64,000 nt of DNA, taken from Chromobacterium alkanivorans (GTDB taxonomy: Bacteria; Pseudomonadota; Gammaproteobacteria; Burkholderiales; Chromobacteriaceae). Below the pieces are notes generated by a model, which saw only the letters and a list, made by a program, of their open reading frames with translations, did not search any database and was not told the DNA's origin. Every line of letters starts with the position of its first letter. The stretch's first letter is position 1. Made by a program: the position numbers and the translations under genes. The stretch is from the NCBI RefSeq assembly GCF_016937655.1, contig NZ_JAFHKL010000014.1:60280-124279 (forward strand). Reading direction: 5' to 3'. This document shows, in pieces, positions 11,985 to 21,422 of the stretch.

Positions 11985-12674
11985 ATGCACCCGAACCTTG
12001 AGACGGCTTATCAGACGACCGGTATGGCCGAGGTACGCCATAAGGTTCTTCGCAATACTTATGGTTTGCTGGGCCTGTCGATGATTCCCACGGTGATGGG
12101 CGCCATCGTCGGCACCAATATGAATTTCGGCTTCCTGGCCGGCAGCCCCATCATCGGCATGCTGGCGATCCTGGCCGTGTTTTACGGCCTGGTGTTCGCC
12201 ATCGAGAAGAACCGCTACAGCTCGGCCGGCGTGTTCCTGATGCTGGGTTTCACCTTCCTGATGGGCTTGCTGTTGGGGCCCTTGCTGCAACTGGCGTTCA
12301 AGTTTTCCAACGGCGGCCAGTTGATCATGACCGCGGGCGCGGCCACCGCGCTGGTGTTCTTCGTGATGGCGGGCATCGCCACCACCACCAAGCGCGATCT
12401 GAGCGGCCTGGGCAACTTCCTGACCGTGGGCGCCATCGTGCTGATGGTGGCGGTGGTGGCCAACATCTTCCTGCGCATGCCGGCTTTCCAGCTGATGATC
12501 TCCGCGGCTTTCGCGCTGTTCAGCTCGCTGATGATTCTGTGGCAGGTCAAGGTGGTGGTGGACGGCGGCGAGGACAGCTATATCTCCGCCGCGCTGTCTA
12601 TCTACATCAGCATCTACAATCTGTTCACCAGCCTGCTGCAACTGCTGCTGGCCTTTGCCGGCGAACGCGACTAA
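11985..12674 (+). CDS. Bax inhibitor-1/YccA family membrane protein
   Basis: The 229-residue product has seven predicted transmembrane helices and a short charged C-terminus (FAGERD), as in YccA/YbhL proteins. YccA in E. coli binds FtsH and restrains its proteolysis, and other relatives behave as pH-sensitive calcium leak channels. The start at 11985 is chosen because the Shine-Dalgarno sequence GGAGAAAGG sits just upstream. The long in-frame extension further upstream crosses the tRNA on the other strand and is not real. A strong terminator follows. Confidence 0.93.
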   Translation: MHPNLETAYQTTGMAEVRHKVLRNTYGLLGLSMIPTVMGAIVGTNMNFGFLAGSPIIGMLAILAVFYGLVFAIEKNRYSSAGVFLMLGFTFLMGLLLGPLLQLAFKFSNGGQLIMTAGAATALVFFVMAGIATTTKRDLSGLGNFLTVGAIVLMVAVVANIFLRMPAFQLMISAAFALFSSLMILWQVKVVVDGGEDSYISAALSIYISIYNLFTSLLQLLLAFAGERD

Positions 12675-12701
12675 ACGTCGCGGCAAGCTCGCTACCCATC
12701 G

Positions 12702-12728
12702 AAACGCCCCGTCCGGGGCGTTTTTTAT
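12702..12728 (+). terminator. Terminator after the Bax inhibitor-1 gene
   Basis: An 8- to 9-bp GC-rich stem (AACGCCCC/GGGGCGTT) with a 3-base loop is followed by six T, about 28 bases after the stop codon. Confidence 0.85.
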
Positions 12729-13277
12729 TTGTGTCTTTGTTCCTTTTTGTTCCCTTCCTTCGCCCTTCTGTCTGACAAATCCTGACGTCCGCGCGCCGCC
12801 CCGACGGCGCTTGCCGCCGGCGGCTCGTCGCGCGGGCGGCTGTGCGGTTCGAGGGCCTTGTCATGCTAAGCGGTTGATTTTGACAAGATTTTCCCTGTCT
12901 TGTTTCTTTCTAACGCCATATTTGCGAATGGGAATTATTGCATTTTGTATTATGAAGTTTTTATATACGATAAAAATAAATAGGACTTTGGCATTTTCGA
13001 TTTTGATGGTTCACTGCTTAGGCAGACGCCGGCGGGGCCGGCCGGAGCGCGGCGAGGAAAGCCGCTTCGGCGGCCCGGCGCGAGCGCCGACGCAGGTTCG
13101 CCGCAGGGCGTCCGGATGAGGAGGGCTTGGTTTTCCGAGCCGGACGCCGGCGCGGAGGACCGAGGATTTCGCCGTCGCTGGCAGGCGGCGGCGAATGGCC
13201 GGGAGCGATGGGGTGGCAGCCCCGGACTCGCGGCGGTTGTTCCCTATCGACAGCAGTTTCGACACTTAGGAGATGCA
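12729..13277. other. Long upstream region of the S8 protease gene
   Basis: About 550 bases with no supportable gene. The middle (about 12880-13010) is strikingly AT-rich against a GC-rich background and probably carries the protease promoter. It includes a small inverted repeat ACAAGA (12883-12888) / TCTTGT (12898-12903) of unknown meaning. The GC-rich part after 13012 shows open frames on both strands that look like composition artefacts. Confidence 0.5.
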
Positions 13278-15068
13278 ATGCGTATCCATATCACGGTGGG
13301 CGCGGTTTCGCTGGCCCTGGCGTCCCTGGCCGGTCAGGCCGCAACGCCCTTGCAAGCGGGAGATCCGCTGGTGTCCCAGCAATGGTTCCTGCAAAACACG
13401 GGGCAGAACGCGTTCTCGCAGCGCGGCGGCGTGGCCGGCATCGATCTGAACCTGGCGCTTAGCCATTCGCGCAATATCCAGGGCCGCGGCGTGACGGTGA
13501 CCGTCATCGACGACGGCCTGGAGATTCGCCATCCCGACCTGGCGGGCAATGTGGTGCCGGGCTCCAAGAACCTGGCCAACAATAGCGACGACCCGACCCC
13601 CAGCTCGGCCACCGACAGCCACGGCACCGCCGTGTCCGGCATCGCCGCCGCGGTGGGCTTCAACAATCTGGGCGGCCGCGGCGTGGCGCCGGCGGCCAGC
13701 CTGAACGGCTTCAACTGGCTGAAGGCGCAAACCACCGCCGGTTGGATGCTGTCGCACGGCAAATCGCCGAGCGACGGCGCCGGCCAGTCGTCGACCAGCT
13801 CCCGCGTGTTCAACCAGAGCTACGGCAGCTCGGCGATCCGCTCGATTCCGGGCAACCCGGACACCGATATGACGCTGCGGGTGCGCGACGAAGCGCACGA
13901 GGACGTCAGCCTGCGCAGCAACGGCGGCAAGGGCGCGGTGTTCGTCAAATCGGCGGGCAACGCCTACGTCCTCTTCCAGTCCGGTGCGGACAGCGAAGGC
14001 AAGCCCACCTATGTCTCGGCCAAGGCCGGCAACGACGGCCTGCCGATGCAGGACTCCAACCTGACCACCGACAACAGCAATTACTGGAACGTGGTGGTGT
14101 CGGCCTTGAACGCCGACGGCGTGCGCTCGTCTTACTCCTCGGTGGGCGCCAACGTGTTGCTGACCTCCCCGGGCGGCGAGTACGGCACCGCCAGCCCGGC
14201 GATGGTGACCACCGACCTGGTGGGTTGCGACCGCGGCTCCAACTCCACGCTGCGTCCGTCCACCAACCAGCTGCACGGCGGCACCGCGCTGGACCCGAAC
14301 TGCGATTACCGCGGCACCATGAACGGCACTTCCGCCGCGGCGCCGGCGGCTTCCGGCTCGTTCGCGCTGCTGATGTCGGCTTACCCCAATCTGAGCGCGC
14401 GCGACGTGCGTCACCTGCTGATCAAGTCGGCGCGCAAAGTGGACGCCAACCATGCCGGCGTGACCCTGGCCTTCAAGGACGCCAAGGGCGGCGCGCACAG
14501 CTACCAGGCCTTGCCGGGTTGGCAGAACAACGCCGCCGGTCTCGCCTTCCACCCGTTCTACGGTTTCGGCCTGATCGACGTGGACAAGGCGGTGGAACTG
14601 GGCCGCACTCACAAGCCGCTGGCGGCGCTGGAGAAGACCCGCTGGCAGACGGTGTCGGTGATGAAGGCGATTCCGGACGCCAACGAAGCCGGGCTGGACA
14701 GCGCGTACACCCACGCCGAGGATTTGACGGTGGAAGCGGTGCAAGTGCTGGTGGACGCCAAGCACGGCCGCGCCAACGACCTGGCGGTGGAGTTGATTTC
14801 GCCGGCCGGCACCCGCTCGGTATTGCTGTCGCCGCGCACCGGCCTGGTGAATGAGAGCTACGGCCTGAACCAGCAGCGCCTGCTGTCCAACCATTTCTAC
14901 GGCGAATCGGCGCGCGGCCAATGGCGGCTGCGCGTGATCGACACCAACGGCACCGAGTACTATTACGACTACCGGGACGGCCAGGGTCAGAGCACGCTGA
15001 GCCTGCCCAACGCCACCGGCACCCTGCGGTCTTGGTCCATCCGCTTCATCGGCCACAAAGGAGCATAA
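13278..15068 (+). CDS. Secreted kexin-like subtilisin (S8) protease with P domain
   Basis: A 596-residue serine protease for the periplasm or medium. A signal peptide ends near residue 21 (SLASLAGQA) and the mature part starts almost directly with the catalytic domain, with no propeptide. The triad is visible as Asp78 (VTVIDDGLEI), His115 (DSHGTAVSGI) and Ser352 (NGTSAAAPAASG), with oxyanion Asn228 (KSAGNAY). The DDG and the C-terminal P/Homo B domain (about 455-596) place it in the kexin/furin branch, like the Aeromonas sobria protease ASP. ASP folds only with the small protein encoded directly downstream, and the next gene here fits that role. The start follows TTAGGAGATGCA. Confidence 0.93.
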   Translation: MRIHITVGAVSLALASLAGQAATPLQAGDPLVSQQWFLQNTGQNAFSQRGGVAGIDLNLALSHSRNIQGRGVTVTVIDDGLEIRHPDLAGNVVPGSKNLANNSDDPTPSSATDSHGTAVSGIAAAVGFNNLGGRGVAPAASLNGFNWLKAQTTAGWMLSHGKSPSDGAGQSSTSSRVFNQSYGSSAIRSIPGNPDTDMTLRVRDEAHEDVSLRSNGGKGAVFVKSAGNAYVLFQSGADSEGKPTYVSAKAGNDGLPMQDSNLTTDNSNYWNVVVSALNADGVRSSYSSVGANVLLTSPGGEYGTASPAMVTTDLVGCDRGSNSTLRPSTNQLHGGTALDPNCDYRGTMNGTSAAAPAASGSFALLMSAYPNLSARDVRHLLIKSARKVDANHAGVTLAFKDAKGGAHSYQALPGWQNNAAGLAFHPFYGFGLIDVDKAVELGRTHKPLAALEKTRWQTVSVMKAIPDANEAGLDSAYTHAEDLTVEAVQVLVDAKHGRANDLAVELISPAGTRSVLLSPRTGLVNESYGLNQQRLLSNHFYGESARGQWRLRVIDTNGTEYYYDYRDGQGQSTLSLPNATGTLRSWSIRFIGHKGA

Positions 15069-15070
15069 CG

Positions 15071-15541
15071 ATGAAACATTCCCTGATTCTGGCCGGCCTG
15101 CTGGCCTTGGCCGCCGGCGCTCAGGCCGCCGACGTTCCGTCCTTCAAGCAGAAGCCGGGCGGCCAGCCGCTGGTGATCAACGGCAAGACCTATTACAAGC
15201 AAGCGGCTCCGGCCGGCAAGCTGCCGCAGGGCGTCAGCGCCCGCTCGGCGGCGAGCGAGGGCGGTGTGACGCTGAAGCGTGGCGACGTGCTGCGTTCCGA
15301 AGGCGAGCTGGCTCCGTCCAGGGTCAGCGGCGTGGTGATGGTGAAGCTGGCTTCGCCGCGAGACGAGGCCGCGGTGGCGCGCGACCATAGCCTGAGCGTT
15401 CGTTACCGCACTCAGAGCGTGGTGGTGTTCGACGCGCCGGCCCAGGTCGAGTTGCTGTCCTTGCAACAGCGTCTGTCCGCGGACAAGCGGGTGAAGCAAG
15501 TGCAGTTGGAGGTGTTCAGCAATAGCGAGTTGCCGCAATAA
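15071..15541 (+). CDS. Probable dedicated chaperone of the S8 protease (ORF2-like)
   Basis: A 156-residue exported protein with a signal peptide (cleavage near AGAQAAD, residue 20), starting two bases after the protease stop. Its size, position and export signal match ORF2 of Aeromonas sobria, which escorts the ASP protease through the periplasm and whose C-terminal residues are needed for folding. Residues 80-156 contain a compact region (VSGVVMVKLASPRDEAA, then QVELLSLQQRL) that resembles an inhibitor-like or propeptide-like fold, which is inference. The pair replaces the missing propeptide of the protease. Not recognised with certainty by sequence alone. Confidence 0.72.
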   Translation: MKHSLILAGLLALAAGAQAADVPSFKQKPGGQPLVINGKTYYKQAAPAGKLPQGVSARSAASEGGVTLKRGDVLRSEGELAPSRVSGVVMVKLASPRDEAAVARDHSLSVRYRTQSVVVFDAPAQVELLSLQQRLSADKRVKQVQLEVFSNSELPQ

Positions 15542-15575
15542 GGGCGTTCGCGGGCGAGAGCCTGTTCAAAGGACG

Positions 15576-15600
15576 ACGCCGGCCCAGGGCCGGCGTTTTT
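15576..15600 (+). terminator. Terminator of the protease-chaperone operon
   Basis: A 9-bp perfect stem (ACGCCGGCC/GGCCGGCGT) with a 3-base loop is followed by T-residues. It lies between this operon and the convergent chemoreceptor gene. Confidence 0.85.
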
Positions 15601-17084
15601 CATGCCGTGGCGTTTTGCGACTGAAGGTGGCGGGTGTTTTGGCCCAGATCCACCAACAAGCGGTCCAGCCGGGCGATGGCGTCCGCGATGGCCTGGGTTT
15701 CGCCGGACAGGCTGCGGGTGGATTCGCCCACCGCGGTGATGTCGTTGGCGAACTGGGCGAAGCCGCGGTTTTGATTGGCTTCCGCCTGCGACATCTGGCT
15801 GAGCAAGCTGGCCAGCTCGCCGGTTTCGCCTATGATGCCGGACAGCTTGCGTTGGGCGTCCAGCGAGTTGTCGCGGCCCGCCTGCATCTGCTGATTGCCG
15901 TCCCGCATCGCGACGAGTGCTTGGTTGGTGCCGTCGACGATCAGCCGGATTTTCTGTTCTATGTCCAGAGTGGCGTTCTGGGTGCGCTCGGCTAGTTTGC
16001 GCACCTCGTCGGCCACCACCGCGAAGCCGCGGCCCAGCTCTCCGGCGCGCGCCGCCTCGATGGCGGCGTTGAGCGCCAGGAGGTTGGTCTGGTCGGCGAT
16101 GTCGCGGATCAGTTGCACGATGCCGCTGACTTCGGCACTGCGCTCGCCCAGCTGTTCCAGCCGGCTGGAGGCCAGCGCGATCACTTCGCCGGCCTTGCTC
16201 AACTGTCTGACCGCCTGGTCCATTGCTTCGCCGCCGCCCAAGGCGGCTTGGCCGGCGGTGTGCGCCAGCTGAGTGGCCGTCACCGATTGCTCGGCGTTCT
16301 GGCTGGTGACCACCGCCATTTGTTGGGCGATCACTACCATGTCTTCGGAGCGTTCGCGCTGGCTGGCCATGGTTTCGGCCATATTGCCGGTGCTGCCGGC
16401 GATATCGCGGCTGGCGCTGGAAGCGGCCTGGATGGACTCGGTCAACTGAGCCATCAGCTGCCGCATCGCCTGTTGAGCTTGTTCCGCCTCGCGCCGCGCG
16501 CCTTCCAGTTTCTCAAAGCTTTTGACCTTGGCCTTGTCGAAGGCCAGCGCCAGGGCCAGCACCACCAGCGACAAGCCTGCCAGCGATTTGGCCTGCAGCT
16601 TGGGAATTTCGGCGTGGGGAATCGGGTTGGCGGGCAGCAGTCCCTGAGCGCTCATCCACAAGAACAGGCCGATGGCGGCCGCGGTCAGCCCCAGCCAGAC
16701 CATGCCGGAGACACGGGTGGCGACGAAGACGGCGGTGAAGGGAATGGCGGCGAACCAAACGATGCTGGTGGACTGGATGCCGCCGTTGACGTAGACCATC
16801 CAGCACACCATCGCGTACATGCAGCTGGTGATGAATTCAGCGCTGAAGCGCACCGCGCCGCTCAGTTTGAGCAGCAGCGGCCCCAGCAGCAGGCCCAGGC
16901 CGCCCAGCGCGATGCCGGCGGCCATCGCACGGTGGCCCAGTTGCAGGTATTCGATGGCGAACAGCGGCGCCACCAGGCCGGCCAGCAGGCCGACCCCGAC
17001 GACGGTGCGGCCGCGGATAGCCTGTTCCGGAGATTGGCGTACGCGGTCCGGAATGAACCATTCGGTGATGGTTTGAATCGACAT
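15600..17084 (-). CDS. Methyl-accepting chemotaxis protein with a multi-helix membrane sensor
   Basis: A 494-residue chemoreceptor. The N-terminal part (about 25-200) holds roughly six hydrophobic helices with little periplasmic sequence, unlike the common two-helix receptors with a large sensory loop. A coiled coil follows, then the signalling tip with [19 protein letters not shown] and [12 protein letters not shown]. No HAMP domain is obvious. The input may be a membrane property such as proton motive force or a lipophilic compound, which is inference. The ATG at 17084 has a GAGGGG Shine-Dalgarno; the frame runs upstream into a repeat element that is not coding. Confidence 0.92.
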   Translation of the reverse strand: MSIQTITEWFIPDRVRQSPEQAIRGRTVVGVGLLAGLVAPLFAIEYLQLGHRAMAAGIALGGLGLLLGPLLLKLSGAVRFSAEFITSCMYAMVCWMVYVNGGIQSTSIVWFAAIPFTAVFVATRVSGMVWLGLTAAAIGLFLWMSAQGLLPANPIPHAEIPKLQAKSLAGLSLVVLALALAFDKAKVKSFEKLEGARREAEQAQQAMRQLMAQLTESIQAASSASRDIAGSTGNMAETMASQRERSEDMVVIAQQMAVVTSQNAEQSVTATQLAHTAGQAALGGGEAMDQAVRQLSKAGEVIALASSRLEQLGERSAEVSGIVQLIRDIADQTNLLALNAAIEAARAGELGRGFAVVADEVRKLAERTQNATLDIEQKIRLIVDGTNQALVAMRDGNQQMQAGRDNSLDAQRKLSGIIGETGELASLLSQMSQAEANQNRGFAQFANDITAVGESTRSLSGETQAIADAIARLDRLLVDLGQNTRHLQSQNATA

Positions 17085-17287
17085 GGAGTGCCCCTCTGAT
17101 GCGTTGTAGACGCGGCTGCGGACGCAGCTTGTTGTTGTGCGGCTTTTATGGCGCTCCAATGTAAAACAATTGTTTGAATTAACGCAATGGCATAGCCGGG
17201 CAGGGCGGAATAGGAGAGGGGAACTGTTGCGTGGAATGGCGAAACCGCCTGCCGGGAGGCGGGCGGTTGGATAGGGGGCTGGGCTTA

Positions 17288-17427
17288 GAACGTGTTTACG
17301 ATCTCGCGAGCTAAGGCGAGACAAGGCGAAAATGGCTGAGAAAGCGGAATGTACGTGCGGTACATGAGCATTTCGAAGCCGTTTTCAACGCCGTATCGCC
17401 GACGTGCAGCAGATCGTAAACAGGTTC
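17288..17427. repeat. Transposon-like interspersed repeat, copy A (family 1)
   Basis: A 140-bp non-coding element with terminal inverted repeats (left GAACGTGTTTACGATCT, right matching it with one mismatch after reverse complement). It is flanked by the 3-bp direct repeat TTA at 17285-17287 and 17428-17430, as expected for a target-site duplication. The right TTA is the stop codon of pta on the minus strand. The interior is strongly palindromic around GTACGTGCGGTAC. It matches copies at 28.9, 35.2, 46.8 and 48.0 kb and has no transposase. Confidence 0.85.
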
Positions 17428-19521
17428 TTAGATGGACTCGCCTTGCTCCGCCTGCAGCGCGGTCAAGGCGATGGTGTAGACAATGTCGTCCACCAGCGCG
17501 CCGCGCGACAGATCGTTGACCGGCTTGCGCAGGCCTTGCAGCATCGGGCCCACCGACACCACATTGGCTGAGCGCTGAACGGCCTTGTAAGTGGTGTTGC
17601 CGGTGTTGAGGTCCGGGAATACGAACACGGTGGCGCGGCCGGCCACTTCGCTGTCCGGCGCCTTCTGGCGGCCTACCGATTCCACGCTGGCGGCGTCGTA
17701 CTGCATCGGGCCGTCTATCATCAGATCCGGGCGCTTTTCCTTGGCGATGCGGGTGGCTTCCCTAACTTTCTCCACATCCGATCCGCTGCCGGAGGAGCCG
17801 GTGGAGTAGGAGATCATCGCCACACGCGGCGGAATGCCGAAAGCGGCGGCGGAGTCCGCCGACTGTATGGCGATGTCGGCCAACTGTTCGGCGTCAGGAT
17901 CGGGGTTCACCGCGCAGTCGCCGTAGACCAGCACCTGCTCCGGCATCAGCATGAAGAACACGCTGGACACGATGCTGGCGCCCGGCGCGGTCTTGATCAG
18001 CTGCAGGGCGGGGCGGATGGTGTTGGCGGTGGTGTGCACCGCGCCGGACACCAGGCCGTCCACTTCGTCCAGCGCCAGCATCATGGTGCCCATCACCACA
18101 TTGTCTTCCAATTGCTGTTCGGCCATCGGCGCGTTCAGACCCTTGCTCTTGCGCAGCTCCACCATGGGCGGCACATAGCGGCTGCGCACCTCGTTGGGAT
18201 CAATGATTTCCACCGACTCCGGCAGCGTCACGCCCTGGGCTTCCGCCACTTGCAGGATTTCGGCGCGCTGGCCGATCAGCACGCAGCGGGCGATGCCCTT
18301 CTCGTGGCAGATGGCGGCGGCCTGGATGGTGCGCGGCTCGTTGCCTTCCGGCAGCACGATGCGTTTATTGGCCTTGCGCGCCTTTTCCATCAGCTGGTAA
18401 CGGAAGGCAGGCGGCGGCAGGCGCAGTTCCTGAGGCGTGCCGATGTATTGTTTCAGCGGCGCCACGTTTAGGTGCTCGGCGACGAATTCGATCACGCGCT
18501 CCATGCGCTCGCGGTCGTCGGACGGCACTTGCAAGCTCATATTGTTGAGCGCGCTGCTGGTGTCGAAGGTGTTGGATTCGCTGGCCATCACCGGCATGCC
18601 GCCGGTAAAGGCCTGCTGGCACAGCAGCATGATGCGCGGGTCCGGCATCGAATCGCAGGTCAGCAACAGCCCGGCCAGCGGCACCCCGTTCATCGCCGCC
18701 ATCGCGGTGGCCAGCACGATGTCCTCGCGGTCGCCGGGAGTGATGATCAGCGCGCCGGGCTTGAGCAGGTGCACGATATTAGGAACGGTGCGAGCGGTCA
18801 CCACCATGGTGCGCACGCGGCGGCTGGTCAGTTGGCCGGCGTGCAACAGCCGCGCCTTCAGATGATTGGCCACGTCCAGGGTGCGCGGCGCCAGCAGTTC
18901 CGGCTCGTGCGGGATGGCGCCCAGCATCGGCAGCCGCGCCTTTTTCATCAAGCTGCCGCTTTCCAGCACCTCGGTGGCGATGTCCTGAGCGTTTTGGTCC
19001 TTGGGCACCCGGTTGAGGATGTAGCCGGCGATCTGGCCGCCCTGGCCGCCGCCAAAGGCCTGAATGCTCATTTCCAGCTGCTCGGCGATCTCGTGGCTGG
19101 CCAGGTTGTCGGCCGCGCTGACCAGGATGGTCTGCGCTTGCAGATTGCGCGCGATCTTGGTGTTTAGAAAGGTGGAGAACACCTGTTTCTGGTCCGGTAC
19201 CAGGCCCTCCACCAGCACCACGTCCACCTGATTGGCCGCCTGTTGATACAGGCTGACCACTTCTTCCATCAATTGATCCACCTGGCCTTTGGACAGCAGG
19301 CGTTCCACCCGCTCCATCGGAATCGGCTCCGGCGGATTGAGCCGGCAGATGGCGCGGGCGAAGTGAGTGGAGCGTTCCGGCTCCTTGGGGTCCGCGCCCT
19401 GAGCGATGGGTTTGACGAAGCCGACGCGCAGGCCGGCTTGCTCCAGGCTGTGGATGGCGCCCAGCGCCACCGAGGTCAGGCCGGCGTTGAAGCCGATGGG
19501 AGCGAGGAAAAAGGTTTGCAT
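17428..19521 (-). CDS. pta: Phosphate acetyltransferase, long form
   Basis: Pta converts acetyl-CoA and phosphate to acetyl phosphate and CoA, the first step of acetate overflow. The 697-residue product is the long proteobacterial form: an N-terminal P-loop-like/BioD-like domain (1-220, starting QTFFLAPIGFNAGLTSVALG), a DRTGG domain (220-330) and the C-terminal catalytic domain (370-697, with RKSKGLNAPMAEQQL and YSTGSSGSGSD). The start at 19521 has an AGGAAA ribosome binding site. No ackA is adjacent. The TAA stop codon is formed by the flank of repeat copy A. Confidence 0.97.
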   Translation of the reverse strand: MQTFFLAPIGFNAGLTSVALGAIHSLEQAGLRVGFVKPIAQGADPKEPERSTHFARAICRLNPPEPIPMERVERLLSKGQVDQLMEEVVSLYQQAANQVDVVLVEGLVPDQKQVFSTFLNTKIARNLQAQTILVSAADNLASHEIAEQLEMSIQAFGGGQGGQIAGYILNRVPKDQNAQDIATEVLESGSLMKKARLPMLGAIPHEPELLAPRTLDVANHLKARLLHAGQLTSRRVRTMVVTARTVPNIVHLLKPGALIITPGDREDIVLATAMAAMNGVPLAGLLLTCDSMPDPRIMLLCQQAFTGGMPVMASESNTFDTSSALNNMSLQVPSDDRERMERVIEFVAEHLNVAPLKQYIGTPQELRLPPPAFRYQLMEKARKANKRIVLPEGNEPRTIQAAAICHEKGIARCVLIGQRAEILQVAEAQGVTLPESVEIIDPNEVRSRYVPPMVELRKSKGLNAPMAEQQLEDNVVMGTMMLALDEVDGLVSGAVHTTANTIRPALQLIKTAPGASIVSSVFFMLMPEQVLVYGDCAVNPDPDAEQLADIAIQSADSAAAFGIPPRVAMISYSTGSSGSGSDVEKVREATRIAKEKRPDLMIDGPMQYDAASVESVGRQKAPDSEVAGRATVFVFPDLNTGNTTYKAVQRSANVVSVGPMLQGLRKPVNDLSRGALVDDIVYTIALTALQAEQGESI

Positions 19522-20192
19522 GTTTTCAGAGGCTTTCCTGTGACGCGCGGGGGGAATGGGCGCGAACGACGGTCCGGCACCGACCGAGCGGTGTCGCAGG
19601 CTGCAGGCGCGTGGCGCGATGAGTCGTAAGATTTGGCATTTAGGCAAAAATCAGCGGTTTTGTCGCCATGGATCCCAAGCTTGCGGCCGCGGCGGCGAGG
19701 GTGGGTTCTCGCTGTGGCGGGCACGGCTTTTCAATCGGTATAGCATTGCCGGAAGCTGGCGTCAGCGCTGCCGCGCCACCAGCGAAAGCATGGCTGCGCC
19801 TGTATTTACGCGGCAGGCATTGTAACTGGCGGCATATCGGCTACAGTCCAGAAGGGGTCGTGGCTCAAAGCCGGACGGAGGCGATGACGGCGATTATAAC
19901 ATCATGAATTAAGCGACTCTAATATTGCATTGCAGCGTGAATGCTAAATCTTTGATTCCTATCAAAAATATTATTCTAAGTATGATTTGGGTACGGCAAG
20001 CTGATGTTTTTACGCCAAAAACCCGGTTCCGGTAGAGAGGAAAGGCTTGCCCCGGTGGGGGGGCGGGGGCATAATCCGCCCCTCTGTTGCAAGGTTCGGC
20101 CTTGTTTTTGTTGATTGTTTTTGATAGTCCCGCAAACTCGTTTTAAGCGAGATTCGGCTGGTCTTATATCTTCTACCGGAGGTGTGGGAATA
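19522..20192. other. Intergenic region between pta and the Rieske oxygenase gene
   Basis: About 670 bases between divergent genes. The half next to pta is GC-rich; the half next to the oxygenase contains an AT-rich block around 19910-19990 that probably holds its promoter. No open frame with protein-like features was found. Confidence 0.5.
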
Positions 20193-21302
20193 ATGTCTGA
20201 TCTGGCTTCCGCGCAGTTGCTTCAAGCATCTGCTGCCCAGCTACCCGTCTATACCTATTTTGATCCTGCCTATTACGCTCAGGAACAGCGGCTGCTGTTT
20301 GGAGACGCGCCCATCTACTATGGCCATGAGCTGATGACGCCCAACGCCGGCGATTATCAGACTCTGGAATGGATGGGGCACGGCAAGATGCTCAAGAATG
20401 TGGATGGCCGGATCAAGCTGATCTCCAATGTATGCCGTCACCGCCAGGCCATCATTTATAAGGGTCGCGGCAACGGCAATCATATCGTCTGCAATTTGCA
20501 TGGCTGGACTTACGACGCCGAAGGCTCTTTGCTGGGCGCGCCGCATTTCCCGGAGACGCCGTGCTTGAACCTGAGCCAGACCGAACTGACGCGTTGGAAC
20601 GGCCTGTTGTTCGACGCGCGCCGCAATGTGGCGCGCGACCTGGAAAACCTGGGCGTGGCCAAGCACATGAGCTTTGACGGTTACGCCTACCATTCCAGCC
20701 ATCTGACGGAGTACGCCTTCAACTGGAAGACCTTCATCGAAGTGTATTCCGAGGACTACCACGTCGATCCCTTCCACCCCGGCCTCGGCAATTTCGTTGA
20801 TTGCGACGATCTGAAGTGGGAGTGGGGCGCGCAATACCATGTGCAGACCGTGGGCGTGAAAAACCAGCTGGCCACCTCGGGCTCCCGCGTCTACGGCAAA
20901 TGGCACGAGGAAGTGCGCCGCCGCTACGCCGACCAGCAGCCGGAGTTCGGCGCCATCTGGCTGACCTACTACCCCAACATCATGGTGGAGTGGTATCCGC
21001 ACGTGCTGGTGGTCAGCGTGGTGATGCCGCGCGGGCCGGAGCAGTGCACGGTGCTGACCGAGTTCTACTACCCGGAGGACGTGGTGTGGTTCGAGCCGGA
21101 GTTCATCGAGGCGGAGCAGGCGGCTTACTTCGAGACCGCCAAGGAAGACGACGAAATCTGCTACCGGATGCACGAAGGCCGACGCGCCTTGTGGCTGCGC
21201 GGCGAGAACGAGGTGGGGCCGTACCAATCGCCCACCGAGGAGGGCATGCTGCACTTCCACGAGTTCTACCGGCGCAAGATGGGCGCGGCGCTGGCTGGTT
21301 AA
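20193..21302 (+). CDS. Rieske non-heme iron oxygenase, large subunit
   Basis: A 369-residue ring-hydroxylating oxygenase alpha-subunit family protein. The Rieske [2Fe-2S] ligands are Cys81, His83, Cys100 and His103 (CRHRQ and CNLHGW). The mononuclear iron site is marked by EDYHVDPFH, with His190 and His195. Such enzymes need a ferredoxin or reductase, but none is encoded nearby, so electrons must come from elsewhere. The substrate could be an aromatic compound or a quaternary amine and cannot be told from sequence. The start follows GGAGGTG. A strong terminator shows that it is a single-gene unit. Confidence 0.88.
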   Translation: MSDLASAQLLQASAAQLPVYTYFDPAYYAQEQRLLFGDAPIYYGHELMTPNAGDYQTLEWMGHGKMLKNVDGRIKLISNVCRHRQAIIYKGRGNGNHIVCNLHGWTYDAEGSLLGAPHFPETPCLNLSQTELTRWNGLLFDARRNVARDLENLGVAKHMSFDGYAYHSSHLTEYAFNWKTFIEVYSEDYHVDPFHPGLGNFVDCDDLKWEWGAQYHVQTVGVKNQLATSGSRVYGKWHEEVRRRYADQQPEFGAIWLTYYPNIMVEWYPHVLVVSVVMPRGPEQCTVLTEFYYPEDVVWFEPEFIEAEQAAYFETAKEDDEICYRMHEGRRALWLRGENEVGPYQSPTEEGMLHFHEFYRRKMGAALAG

Positions 21303-21328
21303 GCGACGGCTTGCGGTGTCATAATGCA

Positions 21329-21357
21329 AAGGCGCGGACGAGGTCCGCGCCTTTTTT
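21329..21357 (+). terminator. Terminator after the Rieske oxygenase gene
   Basis: An 11-bp stem (AAGGCGCGGAC/GTCCGCGCCTT) with a 3-base loop and a T-run, about 27 bases after the stop codon. Confidence 0.88.
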
Positions 21358-21359
21358 AC

Positions 21360-21398
21360 GAGCCTGTTCAAAGTTTGCCGCAGACTTTGAGCGGGCTC
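21360..21398. repeat. Short deletion derivative of the family 1 repeat
   Basis: A 39-bp near-perfect inverted repeat (GAGCCTGTTCAAAGTTTGC ... GACTTTGAGCGGGCTC) that equals the two ends of copy E joined with the interior deleted. TTA follows its right end. It sits between the terminator and the next gene. Confidence 0.6.
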
Positions 21399-21422
21399 TT
21401 ATCTTCCGGTTTGCCCGATTCC

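Noticed and set aside
12883..12903. ACAAGA/TCTTGT inverted repeat upstream of the S8 protease as a quorum-sensing box
   Set aside because: The arms are only six bases and do not match the CviR-type consensus; it is noted only as a feature of the AT-rich region.
17085..17200. Sigma-28 promoter for the chemoreceptor gene
   Set aside because: A GCCATAAA-like box is present, but no TAAAG-type -35 lies 11 bases upstream, unlike the two DUF5610 promoters.
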